Shown one piece after another: positions 11,601 to 22,099 of a stretch of DNA of 64,000 nucleotides. The DNA comes from Diphasiastrum complanatum (Eukaryota > Streptophyta > Lycopodiopsida > Lycopodiales > Lycopodiaceae): positions 61,659,753 to 61,723,752 of the forward strand of contig CM055099.1 of the NCBI GenBank assembly GCA_029204225.1, in the 5' to 3' direction. Made by a program: the position numbers and the translations under genes. The notes beneath the pieces are model-generated. The model saw only the letters and a program-made list of their open reading frames with translations. It did not search any database and had not been told where the DNA came from. The first letter of the stretch is position 1. The number at the start of each line of letters is the position of its first letter.

Positions 11601-11734
11601 CTATAGTCCATGCCCTTAAGACTTGGAGGCATTATTTGTATGGTGCCAACTTTGAGGTCCAGACCATGAGAGTCTCAGATACCTTTGCAATCAACCTGAG
11701 CTTAGAGGTCGGAAAGCTCGTTGGGCAGAGTTGA
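8687..11734 (+). CDS. Element B ORF1: Gag-protease-RT-RNase H (frameshifted end)
   Basis: 1015 codons from [10 protein letters not shown]. Gag occupies roughly residues 1-340, with [19 protein letters not shown] in its core, a basic stretch and the knuckle [14 protein letters not shown] at 345-358. The aspartic-protease block reads [12 protein letters not shown], with D437-D438-G439 where D-S/T-G is usual. Reverse transcriptase spans about 620-800: [45 protein letters not shown] and the catalytic FLDDILVYS (D784, D785). RNase H follows ([35 protein letters not shown]). A small deletion near 11665, just after the EVQT block, shifts the frame, so the last 30 codons are out of register. The rest of the polyprotein continues as ORF2. 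Probably translated as one polyprotein in the parent element. Confidence 0.92.
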   Translation: MTTPQGPDQPQERGFDELETEALAYRKGKEPMEVEEQEQFAEELDELVTKEQFLQLVTEVDELKLALANFKSSVDDSFAELKNLILSFAKGSLPSTSQLSPSPLPSVSGETLRSHPSVFKDLKPPTFNGEEKDRNADILQTFLSKWKNIHALKQTPDHLQAIEASLSLGPMAYKWWLNLQETGQTPRSWKAFEEAFLREFLPENELDRAWEAWERTVMDKSLIQYISQYREAILKIKNMDDYQKIRGFVRGLKDEYKAEVQRNSPTTLEQALRYAQIYDDSVGRKRARQQPLSEQLPQKDFQFKKKFLKRKKEDKFKGEAPQKRPSLIQPLKPDDFEKAKQERLCFVCMGKGHTVKQCPKGPFTKKDKKDKKQVHLVQTVSFPSDSAASEIKVYHEDHEHCCQLTSAMLARPFSFGPHDLVRMHGKVGNQSVRVMVDDGATHNFINHTLVKKLKLPEVPSQHRYIVSLAKGEDKKIWETMVSKLNLGIQGYQDQINFQIMHLDRTDIVLGRDWLYSLGPSLHRNYQENTLSFQYKGREIQLHGEHDVPNSPMVCSFELCQLIGDEDHQVFLCDFQFIPEVSISSSIQQKISKLETLLSKFKDVFPEDLPHGLPPSREVDHVINLVPGTAPVSKPPYRVSRTEDEEITRQLTDYLGKGQIQTSSSPWASPVLLVKKKEGSMRLCVDYRALNKVTIKNKYPMPRADELFDQLDGAKFFSKIDLRSGYHQVRIKSEDVSKTAFRTRHGHYEFKVMPFGLTNAPATFMTLMNSVLRPYLGKFVVVFLDDILVYSKTRKEHLKHLSKVFRLLRKHKLYAKQSKFEFFVEEVAYLGHIISSDGIKMDPNKVKAILSWLRPQNILELQIFLGLAGYYRRFVKEYAQTAVPMTNLLKGKGKEFIWESAQQESFDALKTALATAPVLKVVDPNQPFVVETDASDFAVGAVLTQGGRPVAFESKKLEPAQTRYSAYEKELFSIVHALKTWRHYLYGANFEVQTMRVSDTFAINLSLEVGKLVGQS

Positions 11735-13470
11735 TGCAAGAGTTTGACATGTCTATCAGATATAGGCATGGAAAATTCAATACAGTAGCAGATGCCCTTA
11801 GCAGAATGCCTATGATAAACGAGCTGAGTTTTACTCAGATTCGTAATGAGTTACTCGAGTCCTTGAGAGGGAAATGCCAGCATGATGCATTCTTCTCTAT
11901 TATCTGGAACTCAGTCCAGAACAGACAGTTACAGACTCCAGAACCAGTTCCCGAGGCTGGTGCCAGTTCATCCAAGAATACGGCAGCTTCCGTTGAGGAT
12001 GATGATGAGTCCGAGTATACGTCGTCAGATGACGTTGAGGATTCTGAGCCTGTATTACCCAAGCAAACCCCAGTGGTTGAGGGTCAGTTGACTCAAGGAT
12101 TCAAATGGAAACAGTATTCCATTCAGGATGAGTACTTGCTCTATAGAGATAGAGTATGTGTCCCCAATTCAGAGGATTATAGGCAGCAGGTCCTATATGA
12201 ATGTCATGACAATCCTAGCGCGGGACACCCAGGCATACAGAAGACCTATGAGCTTCTTCGTAGGCAATTTTTCTGGCCCAGTATGAAAAGGGACGTCCAC
12301 CAGTATGTAACCAGTTGCCAGAAATGTCAAGTAAATAAAGCAGAGCGTTTAAAGGCAGGAGGGTTGTTGCATCCCTTAGAAATACCAGCTGGTAAATGGG
12401 AGAGTATCTCCATGGATTTTATAGTAGGCGTGCCTAAAACCCAAAAGGGTAATGACGCTATATGGGTCACAGTTGACCGTCTGACCAAAATGGCTCATTT
12501 TATTCCGACCAAAACAACCGTTAGAGCTCCAGAGTTAGCGAGGTTGTTTGTAGACGGGCTATTTAAATTGTACGGTCTACCTTCCGGCATAGTCAGCGAC
12601 CGGGACAGTAAGTTTACTGGAAATTTTTGGAAGGCAGTATTCCATCATCTCCATACTAAACTTAATATGAGTACCACCGACCATCCACAGACGGACGGTC
12701 AAACAGAAAGGGTAAATCAAGTGCTGGAGGATATGCTTCGTGCATACGTCAGCAAGAAGCAGACTAATTGGGAGGAGTATCTCTCGATATTAGAGTTTGC
12801 TTACAACAGTACCAAACATTCAGCTACGGGATACAGCCCATTTATGCTGATGTACGGTTTTCAGCCACGCTCACCCACAGCTGTAGGGTTTAAACAAGAA
12901 AAAGTTGAAGCAGCCAGAAACTTTTTAGAAGACCTAAACCAGATGATAGAACATGCTAAGCGTAGCATTAGACAATCCCAGGATCGAGCCAGGCATTATG
13001 CAGATCCACACAGACGGGATGTGCAGTTCTCCACTGGTGAGAAAGTCTACTTGAGAGTCCCAGTTGACTCTAAAACCCTCAAATCAGGAGTGTGTGCTAA
13101 GTTGTCTCCAAGGTATTGTGGTCCCTTTACCATCAGTAGGAGACTAGGCGAGGTCACCTATGAACTAGAACTCCCACACAGCAGTAAGGTTTTTCCAGTC
13201 TTTCATGTAAGTCAGTTACGAAAAGCCTTAACCAGATCAGATAATCTGGTAGGGGACAGTGTTCTAGTTCTCCCATTGGATCCTCAACAACCTCCACATG
13301 AACCAGAGGAGATTCTTGATAGTAGAGAGACGCAGACTCGTCATACTCTATACCGAGAATATCTGGTTAAGTGGAATGATCAGCCTGTTGAGAATGCCAC
13401 TTGGGAAAGAGGCAGCGTCCTTCGCAAGATTTTTCTAGACTTTGTCTTAGAGGACCAAGACGGTTCTTAA
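11735..13470 (+). CDS. Element B ORF2: RNase H end, integrase, chromodomain
   Basis: This is the continuation of ORF1 after its frameshift, beginning with the connection [25 protein letters not shown]. An acidic linker is followed by the integrase zinc-binding HHCC (CHDNPSAGHPG ... CQKCQ). The catalytic core has D (MDFIVG), D (SDRDSKF) and E (QTERVNQVLEDM) spaced 60 and 35 residues apart, the standard DDX35E layout. The C-terminus has the GPFTISRRLGEVTYELELP barrel-like segment and a chromodomain (REYLVKWNDQPVENATWE), which in chromoviruses guides integration to modified chromatin. It ends at TAA 13468-13470, followed at once by a polypurine tract. No stop interrupts it. Confidence 0.92.
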
Positions 13471-13481
13471 GGGGGAGGGAG
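13470..13481 (+). promoter_or_regulatory. Polypurine tract of element B
   Basis: AGGGGGAGGGAG immediately before TGTTACG of the 3' LTR; primes plus-strand DNA synthesis. Confidence 0.88.
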
Positions 13482-13839
13482 TGTTACGAGCTCGTAACCA
13501 GTGCCGAACCCTAGAGAACACAGATAGGTCAGATACCACAATCAGGGTCGTGTCCAGCGTACATGACCAACAGGGCAAGACAGTGTGAGTAGTGTGCCCC
13601 AGCATGGTCCATAGCCATGGCGGGCCTAACACAGCCTAGGGACCCTGTCAGCAGGATAGGGCCCCTAGTTGGGTCCCGACGTGCAGTCGGCCACGTCAGT
13701 GCCATGTGGCCGACACTTGGCAGTAGCATGCTACCAGTCCTCACACTGGGCTAGGAGGGGCTTACTCTATATCAGGGAGTAGGCAAGGTTGGGTGGATCA
13801 GTTAGTGTTTGCCCTACTGTGGTGTTAGGATCTATTACA
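13482..13839 (+). repeat. 3' LTR of element B (358 bp)
   Basis: Same length as the 5' LTR and differs at one position that I could find. It is followed by the TSD copy CTTCT (13840-13844). Confidence 0.92.
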
Positions 13840-13844
13840 CTTCT

Positions 13845-14549
13845 GCTTCATCTTTTCCCGCTACGTCCACCCCTACATTGGCCCCTTCTGTTCCAGCTCT
13901 CTCCATTGCCCCTTCGCCTCCTCGTCCTCCGACTCCTCGACCTGCTTATGTCCGACGTTACACGTCTGCAGAGTTCGCTGATCTTCAGCAGAAGCGTCTT
14001 TGCTTTCATTGTAAGAGTCCTGACCATCTTGCCCGTGATTGCCGCCAGCCTCTCCCTACTACTACTGCTGTTTTTTACCATGAGGGCACTACTCCAGATG
14101 ATTCCGATATCTACATTCATATTTCTGATGAGCCTGACTTATTATCTGAGCCTTCCCCTGATTTACTTCCTGCTACTTGCCATGCTCAGCTTGCCTATGC
14201 TACTTGGACAAGGCGTCCTGGTCCTCGCTCCATTCGGTTACGTGTGCGTATTACAGGTCGTGAGTATATTGCTTTAGTTGATACTGGTAGCACTCATTCT
14301 TTTATTAGCAGTTATATCACTAGTCGGATCCGTGCTTCACCTATTCCTGCTCTACAGCCTCTCACAGTTGAGGTTGCCAGTTCTCATTCTTTTCCTAGTT
14401 CTCGGATGTTTCAGCGTTTACCATACCGCATTGGAGATTTCTCTAGACAGACAGATCTTTACATTATCCCTATGGAGCGTTATGATCTTATCCTTGGTGC
14501 TGATTGGTTTGCATCTCTTGGAGCCGTTACACTGGACTTGACACAGTAG
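13845..14549 (+). pseudogene. Element A gag end and protease
   Basis: The gag frame resumes after element B with a proline/serine-rich segment, then the knuckle CFHCKSPDHLARDC and the protease (IALVDTGSTHSFIS ... YDLILGADWFASLG). The triad D-T-G is intact. The frame ends at TAG 14547-14549 where element C reads CAG, so this stop is private to A. A second in-frame TAG (14634-14636) lies before the reverse transcriptase and is shared with C. Confidence 0.85.
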
Positions 14550-16310
14550 ACATTGACATTTGTACATGATGCAGTTACACACTCACTTGTTGGCATTGAT
14601 TGTCAGGGAGACTTCCAGTTGATTACTGGGAAGTAGTTTATTCGCAGCCTGCCAAAGGCTCATTGTGCTGCCGTATTATGCGTTCAGCGGGCAGTACCAG
14701 TTCCTCCAGTTTCTACACCAGCAGCTGTTCCTCAGGTGATTTCTGACTTATTACATCAGTATGCTTTTGTCTTTTCAGAACCTACGACGCTACCACCATT
14801 ACGTGACGTGAACCATCATATTGACTTGCGTCCTGGTTCTGCTCCTCCTTCCCGTCCCCCTTATCGTATGTCTCGATCTGAGCGTGATGACCTTGAGCTC
14901 CATATTACTGCCTTGTTAGATCAGGGTCTCATTGTTCCTAGTCACAGCCCTTTTGGTGCTCCTGTTCTCCTTATTAATAAGAAAGATGGTACCAAACGCC
15001 TTTGTATTGATTACCGTGCTTTAAATAAGTTGACTATTCGTAATCAGTACCCTATTCCACACATGGATGACCTCTTTGACCAGCTCGGTACCTCTAAAAT
15101 CTATTCCAAGATAGACCTTCGTTTTGGATATTACCAAATCCGGATGCACCCTTATGACGAACATAAGACTGCTTTCCGTACTCATCTTGGTTTACATGAA
15201 TTTCGTGTGCTTCCTTTTGGTGATACTAATGGCCCTCCTACGTTCCAGAATGTGATGAATAACGTCTTGCGTCCGCGTCTTGGTCATTGTGTCTTGGCTT
15301 ATTTTGATGATATTCTTATTTTTAGTCAGTCTCTTGCTGAGCATGTTGCCCATCTTTCCTCTGTCTTTCAGTTACTTGTACACCACCAGTTATTTGCTAA
15401 GTTGTCTAGATGTTCTTTTGCTGTTTCTGAGATCGAGTTTCTTGGTTTTCTTATTTGTAATGGTCACATTCGTCTGGACCCTCATAAGGTTCAGGCCATC
15501 TAGGATTGGCCTATACCTACTGATATTCATCATGTTCGTATGTTTCTTGGGTTAGCCACTCACCTTCATCGTCCAGTTTCTCATTTTGCCACTATCGCAG
15601 CTCCTCTTCATGCACTTTTGAAGAAGTCTAGTACTTTTCTTTGGACTCCTGATTGTCAGACAGCGTTTGATACTCTTCGTCGTGCTGTTGTTGATGCTGC
15701 CGTTATGTGTTTACGTTGATCAGAAGTTTCTTGTTGAGACTGATGCTAGTAATGTTGGTTTGGGTGCTTTACTTCGCCAGTCACAATGTATTATTGCTTA
15801 TGAGTCGCGTCGTCTTCGCTCTTATGAGCAACGTTATTCTATGCATGAGAAAGAGCTTCTTGCTATTATCTATGCTCTTAAGAAGTGGCGTCATTATGTG
15901 TATCGAGTCCCATTTGACATTATTACTGATCACCAGTCTTTACGTTATCTGTTTTCTCAACGTGACCTTAGTGATCGTCAATTTCGTTGGTTGCAGTTTT
16001 TAAAGTCTTTTAATTTCTCCATATTGTATCGTCCTGGTCGTGCTAACACTGTTGCTGATGCATTATATCGTCTTCCAGCTTTGTTAAATACACTCGTTTC
16101 TACTATTCCTCCATGGTTTGATGCCCTACCCGTAGCATACCTTACATGTTCTGATTTTCGTGATGTTTATGCCCCACCTGTTTCGTCCCGTCCTCATCAG
16201 GTTTACTCCATTAGTGACAATCGTCTTTATCATTATGATTCTCTTTGTATCCTTAGTTCTTTGGGTATCCGTTCCCAGTTGTTGCTCATTCCTCTCCTGT
16301 TGGGAGTCAC
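14550..16310 (+). pseudogene. Element A reverse transcriptase and RNase H
   Basis: In the gag-pro frame after two TAG codons: RLCIDYRALNKLTIRNQYP, KIDLRFGYYQIRM (F where C has S), VLPFGDTNGPPTF and the catalytic YFDDILIFSQS. TAG 15501-15503 replaces CAG of element C. A 5-bp deletion near 15714 relative to C shifts the frame just before RNase H, which is otherwise well preserved (FLVETDASNVGLGALL, YEQRYSMHEKELLAIIYALKKWRHY, ITDHQSLRYLFSQ). The change PPF-GDTN in place of the usual PFGLTN is shared with C and so belongs to the family. Confidence 0.85.
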
Positions 16311-17598
16311 TTTGGTTTTCAGAAGTCTTATGCTCATCTCAAAGACCATTTCTATTGGCCCTCTCTTCGATCTGAGCTTGCTGTACTTATTTGTACCTGT
16401 CCTTTTTGTTTTCGTAATAAGTACTCCCGTGCTAAATCTGCTGGTTTGCTCCAGAGTTGGCCTATTCCTCATCGCCAGTGGACTGATATATCTATGGACT
16501 TTATCCTTGGCCTTCCCCATACCCAGCGTGGTCACGATTCATGTATGGTGGTAGTTGACAGGTTCTCGAAACAGGCACATTTTATCCCAGTTCGCAGTAC
16601 TATCACAGCGGAGCAGTGTGCATGTTTGTTCCTGTCAGAGATTTTCCGCCTGCATGGATTTCCTCGTACTATCCTTTCTGATCGGGATAGTAAGTTTACA
16701 TCTATATTCTGGACAGAGCTTATGCATATTTTGGATGTTCAACTTTTTATGGGTTCTGCTTATCATTCTACTTCTGATGGGCAGTCTGAGGTCCTTAACA
16801 GGATCCTTGAGGATTATTTACGCCATTTTGTTACTCCTTCAGGGAAGGATTGGGATCAGCATTTATGTTTAGCAGAGTATAGCTATAATAGCTCTGTTAG
16901 TACCAGCACAGGTGTCTCACCATTTTTATTATCTCATGGCTATGCACCTCTTTTACCTGGCATTCCTCTTCCTCCTGAGGATACACCTGTTACACTTGCA
17001 TCTTTTCTATCAGGTGCTCGAGAGCTTATTACCCGGGCCAGTTCTCATTTACAGCATGTTTAGCAGCGTTATCAGACCTCAGTTGATCGTCACCGCCGCC
17101 ATGTTGAGTTTCAGCTTGGAGATATGGTTTATCTACGCTTACGGTTTGCACGTCCAGGGCCATGCTTCTACTGAGAAGCTTGCACCACGTTATTATGGGC
17201 CTTATCGCATTGTGGAGGTTCTTAGTCCAGTTACATATCGCTTACAGCTTCCTGCTTCCACACGCGCCTGTGATGTATTCCATTTCAGTTTATTACGTGC
17301 TACTATTGAGGATGACGCTCCTTGTGATGCTGAGTTTCCTACTGCTCCAGAGTTATTTCCATTTTTACCTGCTGCTATATTACAGGTCCGTCTATACCAT
17401 AGTCGACGCCGCCGGCAGATTCAGTTTTTGGTCCAGTGGGATGGTCGTCCTATTGAGGAGGCCACATGGGAGCCTATTGATGTCTTTTATCATACACCAT
17501 TACTTGCGGATTAGGCTCGTGCTCTTGCTGCACTTGTTGATTCCTCTACATCAGATGTTTCTCTAGCTGTTGATGCACCAGGGCTTGCTGCTACTTGA
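16311..17598 (+). pseudogene. Element A integrase and chromodomain-like C-terminus
   Basis: The zinc-binding part is out of frame near 16280-16430. The core is open from 16446: DISMDFILGLPHTQRG, SDRDSKFTSIFW and GQSEVLNRILEDYL give the D, D, E triad. TAG at about 17061 and a frame break near 17160 precede the C-terminal domain (KLAPRYYGPYRIVEVLSPVTYRL). The tail has a chromodomain-like segment, RRRQIQFLVQWDGRPIEEATWE. TAG 17512-17514 replaces CAG of C. The protein would end at TGA 17596-17598. Confidence 0.82.
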
Positions 17599-17625
17599 TC
17601 CGGTTATCTTTTCGGCAGTTGGGTC

Positions 17626-17644
17626 TTTTTTTTGTGTTGGGGAG
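17626..17644 (+). promoter_or_regulatory. Polypurine tract region of element A
   Basis: A T-run followed by GTGTTGGGGAG directly before AGTTATGG of the 3' LTR. The T-run plus purines is the same in element C (48258-48276). Confidence 0.75.
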
Positions 17645-18092
17645 AGTTATGGACTCGGCTCATTACATTCGCCGCGTCCATTTACATTTATAGTTACTTT
17701 ACTTTATGCATAAGCAGGCCTTGGGCCCTTTTTTATTCATTAGTGACATTCAAACTATATGGTTGGCCTTTGGCCTTATTATTCATTATTAGGCCATTTG
17801 GACATATTACTGGAGAGTGGGGCCTTCTTGGAGGGCGCACTATTATCCCTCCCAGTTGGGCCCTAGGCACTGGAAGCTTCCTTTTAGAGCTTCCTCTTGG
17901 CTATAAGTAGGGAAACTGTGTCATTTGTCATTCAACTGATGATATTGATCTCTCTTTAGCCTCCTTAATCTCTCTCTCTTTCCTGCTTTCTAGGGTTAAG
18001 TCTTGCTTATGTGCTGCTTTCATAGCTTAAGTCTTGCTTATGTGATGCTTTCATAGCTTAGCTCTAGACCAGCTGTGGCTCTATTCGTAACT
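17645..18092 (+). repeat. 3' LTR of element A (448 bp)
   Basis: AGTTATGGACTCGG...ATTCGTAACT, followed by the TSD ACATG (18093-18097). It shows several substitutions and small indels against the 5' LTR, so A is older than B. Confidence 0.88.
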
Positions 18093-18097
18093 ACATG

Positions 18098-18260
18098 CAT
18101 GCATGAGAATTTGAACACTTGGCAAATGCATGCCAGCTATTGTACATACTCAAATTCTAATTAATAGAGGCTCCACGAGTTGGAGGGTGTGAGATTTTGG
18201 AATCATCTTCCATCTTCATCATCTATGTGTCTTCTTGATCCCTTTTTTGTGTAGGTACTC
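18098..18260 (+). repeat. copia-2 3' LTR, right part
   Basis: This is the continuation of the LTR interrupted at 5546. The exact right end cannot be fixed because no second copy is present, so the end coordinate is approximate. Confidence 0.45.
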
Positions 18261-18308
18261 GCTGCTGGACCTGATCTGACTTTTCAGATGGTTCTCCCTC
18301 ATCACTCA

Positions 18309-18455
18309 TCCAAATTTGATGAGAACAAATGCAAACTGATTGTAGGAGGAGGGCGCTACTATTCATACCATTTCCACATCCAAATTTGATGAGAACAATT
18401 GCAAACTGACTGTAGGAGGAGGGCGCTACTACTCATACCATTTCCACTTCCAATT
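18309..18455. repeat. 70-bp tandem duplication
   Basis: A unit containing CCAAATTTGATGAGAACAA and TAGGAGGAGGGCGCTACTA occurs twice with a 70-bp period and few differences, with a short piece of a third copy. Confidence 0.85.
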
Positions 18456-19200
18456 CATGCAATTCTGAAACCAGATCAGCCATCAAACATTTGTGGGAGG
18501 GCGCTGGCTCAGTTTGTTTTATCTTTCATTTTCTCTTTGAAGAATTGTCAGAATTTGATAGAATCAGATGCATATGTTTTCTATTACACTATCATTACTT
18601 ATGATTAGAAGTCAATTAGAATCTGTTGTTCAGATCTGACACTCCTAATTGTATTGGCCAGCAAGTAGAAATCATTTTTTTCTTGATTCATCTAATTGCA
18701 TAGAGTAGAGTTCACAGATGTGAACTAGGATCAAATTTATGATCCACAGCTTGCTGGTTTTTCCATTTCAACTTGCATGACAGTTGCATGTCAAGTTTCT
18801 ACATTGCATGTTCCTTTCCTAGTCATGTTAGGACCAAGTAGACTTGAAGATAACATCACTAGGGCCCTGTGTTCAAGTAATTTCAAGCTATTCTAACATC
18901 ATCATTTTACGACACATCGCACCTGTCTGCAGCTCCATCACATCACTGAGGCAGAATTTTAGCAATCTTTTGGTGGATTTCGAGGCAGAAACAGGGCTCC
19001 AGCACAGTGAAGAGTACCTGCTGTTTACAGACGCCAACTCACAACCACAGTCAGAAGTTTTGAATCTGTTTGGGGCATACCTGTGTACCTCCGTATTACC
19101 TTAGTATTCAGGGAGCCATCTTTTCCATTTCTTTTCTGTTGATATTCAGTTCATTGTTGTTTCCAGCTAGTGGTAGTCAGTAGATAGAAAAGTCGTTTCT
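18456..19200. other. No gene seen
   Basis: There is only one short ORF (18844-19104, 86 codons) with no recognisable motif. Nothing else was recognised. Confidence 0.5.
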
Positions 19201-19475
19201 TCTGTTGGTCATCATGGCTGATGATAGAGTATTCGTACTAGTCCACCAGTTTCTCTTCAAACTCCACCAACCAGTGCTAATCCTGATCGTAATCCCAACA
19301 CGGTGATGACGAGTCCACTTGCAAGTGTCCCTCCGTTCGTGCAGGTTCGCATGGACAATATGGAGAGAAACATGCTTCCATGGCTGGAAATTGCGCATCC
19401 TTTTCTCAGTATCCTCCGCCGCACCTGTTGCAATTCCCTTCTCAGATGTCGCCACAGTTTCCCATTCCATCCTCC
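19201..19475 (+). pseudogene. Possible gypsy gag N-terminal scrap
   Basis: After an ATG at 19214 a broken frame gives proline-rich, asparagine-rich text of gypsy-gag style (TPPTSANPDRNPNTV, VPPFVQVRMDNMERNM). Weak evidence; assigned only because decayed gypsy sequence follows. Confidence 0.35.
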
Positions 19476-19479
19476 GGAT

Positions 19480-20188
19480 GACCTGTGAATACTTAAGCTT
19501 CTTCACCGCATGAGAGTTGATAATATTAGAGAGGCGCCAGTGTCGAATATCACAAGAACAGTTCAACCTTCCAGCTTCCCCCTCATCTGTATCAGCTCAC
19601 AATCCGAAAACTGATAACCATCTCGTGCTCTGGTGGAAAGGTAACAAATTGGTGCATCTAGAATAATCTTCCTCACTGAAATGGTCGTGACATGCTTAGT
19701 GTCCTCATCATTGCTACCCAGTCAATCATCCAACATGTCCTCATCCTTGTCCCGTTCTTGGCGCAGCTGTAGAGTATGAAGTTTCTTGCCCGTGCGCCGA
19801 GGAAAATCCTTGAACAGGTGCTTGCCAAGGCAAAAAAAACACAGTCCTTCTTTCTGGGCCTTTTCCTTTCGTTCCACTGTGAGGGGAGATTTACTGTAGG
19901 AGCGTTTTGGCAAAGAAAGTGTCGGCTTGCATTTCAGAACCTGCTGCATCTAGATAGGGTGTCCCTGCGAGAGATGTTTGTGGCTCGGCTAGCCCACCTT
20001 CCGCGACCCCTTCTTCTAGTGCATAAAAGGCACTCCAGAATCAGGCTTGCTTCTGACATTGCCTTCGTAGTTGAGAGCCGTCTTTGACATGAGCAATTTC
20101 TACTACCACCTGTCAGCAAAATCAATAAAATGGTATACCGCTTTCCGAATTCTCCAACCCTCATTGGTTGGAGCTCTTTTAAAAACAA
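19480..20188 (-). pseudogene. Decayed Ty3/gypsy gag-protease fragment
   Basis: On the minus strand a Gag C-terminal region with a degenerate knuckle (CFFCLGKHLFKDF; the last cysteine is lost) is followed, after a stop, by a protease block VLVIFDTGASLILSTL near 19530. The order NC then protease fits gypsy elements. Multiple stops are present. Confidence 0.6.
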
Positions 20189-20189
20189 A

Positions 20190-22060
20190 ATACTCTTCCC
20201 ATTTATGCAACCACTGATCTACCACATCAGTGGTTCTCTATTTCCAGCATATTTTGCAGGTTTTATGTCTTTATCATCTGGGGGTATTGTGCCTTCGGAT
20301 TACTGGTATACAGTTGAGATGCCGTATGGTAAGGGCACAGAGGTGTGGGATCGACGAATCTCTCAGGCGTTGCTTACTATTCACGCTTAGTCTGAGAAGT
20401 TAGACTTTGAGATCACCAAGTTAGCCAAGTTTGATGTTGTACTTGGAAAGCAGTGGCATGCGAGTAAGCAGCCCGCTGTAGGAAATCATAAACCAAACAA
20501 TAGAGCATTCAACATAACGAATCTCAAACGCACATGGAGGAGGAGATGGCTGGTTGCCCTCTAATATACCTAAAACATCAAGTGATCAGGCGCAAGGGGA
20601 CCAAATACCTTGGAGAAAGCGCAAATTCAAGAAGTTCAGAGGCCAATGGCAAGGGCAAGCTCAAGGTGGCGAAAAGGGAAAAGTGGTTGTTGCTCAAAGG
20701 CAAAGGGTTGTATGGGTGGCTTAATTAAAGCCCAAGGGGGTCAACGCTCTATGTTGTCTCCACAAGAGTGGGCAAAAAGAAAAAATTTATGCTTTGGATG
20801 CTTGGGACAACATCGGTGGAAGGGATGTTCACGTAATTAGATGAGACCCTAATAATCTTCAACTGGAGCAACAACAACAACAACCAATGGAAGACTGGAA
20901 GTAGAAGAGATCGAGCAAGAGACTAATCCTGACGTTTTGCATTTGATGAATGTTTCTGTGGTGTTGAAGGTGGACACGGCTTCTCTAGTGCCATTGTCGA
21001 AAGCACCGCAACATGGGTATCAATTTCCCAGCATTTTTATGATAGTTATGTATGGACAACTTTATAGTAGAGATGTTTTACTTCTATTTGACACTGGGTC
21101 CTCACATAACGTCATGATTTCAACTCTAGTTAAGAAGTTAAGAGTGAGCACACAATCGTCCAAGTATCAGTGTGCAGTTGAAACGGTTGACGGAAAGGGT
21201 ACGGAGATTTGGGACACAAGGTTTGTGAGTATTCCCTTAACTATTAAGGTTATTTTGAGGAGTTGGACTTTGAGATAACTTTGATGGGTGTGCTTTGATG
21301 CCATTCTGGGGATGTGTTGGGACTTGATGTGAAAGCCTTAAATGCCTGGGACATTCATGTGCATGAGTTTGGGCATGGTGGTAAGCTTCATTTTATCCGT
21401 GGCAAGTGATGTGCCTCCAGGACCACTGGTCTCAACTATGCATTTGTTTAAGGTAAGCTGTGAAAGTATGTATGTTTGTTTTTTGCTGGATATGACTAGT
21501 AGTAGCGACAATAGGATATGGCACGTGCAAGACAATACTTCAACTAGTCTAAACTGTGTATGAGTATCTTGTGAGGCCCTTGGTTTAACTAACGTCCTAG
21601 CTACATTCATGATGTTGATGAATGACATGCTCAAACCGTATATGGGTAAGTTTGTGGTAAATTCTATTGATGACATTTTGACTTACAGTGCAGGTGAGGT
21701 CAAGCATATGACTCACCTTAGGACTGTGCTAAGTCTACTTTGAGGAAAAAGAAGTTGTCTGTTAATGCTAGAAAGAGCGCACTTTACCAAAAAAGAATTT
21801 AGTATTTAGGTCAGGTTGTGACTTTTGATGGAGTAAGACCAAATTCTAAGAAAGTTGTTGTGACCATTGTGTGGCTTGTGCTAGTTGATTTGACAACATT
21901 GCAATCTTTTCTAGGATTGGTGGGTTTCGATAAAAAATACATTAAGGATTACTCCCTGGTCGCAACGCCTATGTCTGACATGACTCAAAAGAACAAGTTT
22001 GGTGAGTGGACTGAATTGCAGTGCGTGCAAGTGGCCAAGTGTACATGCCATATGGCATGA
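20190..22060 (+). pseudogene. Decayed Ty3/gypsy fragments: protease, gag knuckle, protease, RT
   Basis: A first protease C-terminal piece (20280-20465: KGTEVWDRRI, KFDVVLGKQWHA) is followed by a Gag knuckle CFGCLGQHRWKGC (about 20790-20830). A better protease follows (LLFDTGSSHNVMISTLVKKL, 21080-21145), then a much mutated reverse transcriptase (TFMMLMNDMLKPYMGKFVV and IDDILTYSAG near 21610-21700). The duplicated protease piece before the knuckle implies two overlapping gypsy relics. None is functional. Confidence 0.6.
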
Positions 22061-22099
22061 GATCAAGGTGGAGTTGACTCCTCAATAGTTTCTATTTAT

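Larger units (their letters stand above)
7526..13839 (+). mobile_element. Element B: young Ty3/gypsy chromovirus nested in element A
   Basis: Two 358-bp LTRs with one difference seen (G versus A in the CCACAGTCAGG segment), a perfect TSD (CTTCT), a tRNA-Met-type primer-binding site and a polypurine tract bracket a gag-pro-RT-RNase H-integrase-chromodomain coding region. The only obvious coding lesion is a frameshift near 11660 that divides the polyprotein into two ORFs. The near-identical LTRs imply a recent insertion, clearly later than A, whose own LTRs have diverged more. Confidence 0.93.
5547..18092 (+). mobile_element. Element A: Ty3/gypsy with AGTTA...TAACT LTR ends, hosting nested element B
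   Basis: The layout is 5' LTR, tRNA-Met-type primer-binding site, C-rich leader, gag with CCHC knuckle, protease, reverse transcriptase, RNase H, integrase, chromodomain-like tail, polypurine tract and 3' LTR, flanked by a 5-bp duplication ACATG. The pol order is Ty3/gypsy. Element B (7526-13839 plus its 5-bp TSD) sits inside gag; without it, gag-pro-pol would be one frame except for stops. The LTR ends are not TG...CA (see findings). Element C at 42121-48725 is a second copy and supplies the unoccupied B target site. Private stops and deletions show A is inactive. Confidence 0.9.

Noticed and set aside
13848-14120. Arg-rich minus-strand ORF opposite element A gag
   Set aside because: Shadow of the proline/serine-rich gag frame; the same shadow is seen opposite element C.
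15667-16554. Leucine/serine-rich ORFs in alternative frames of elements A and C as possible membrane proteins
   Set aside because: They are frame-shifted readings of RNase H and integrase; the hydrophobicity comes from T-rich codons.
18844-19104. 86-codon ORF as a host gene
   Set aside because: No motif, no splice context and no neighbours that support it.
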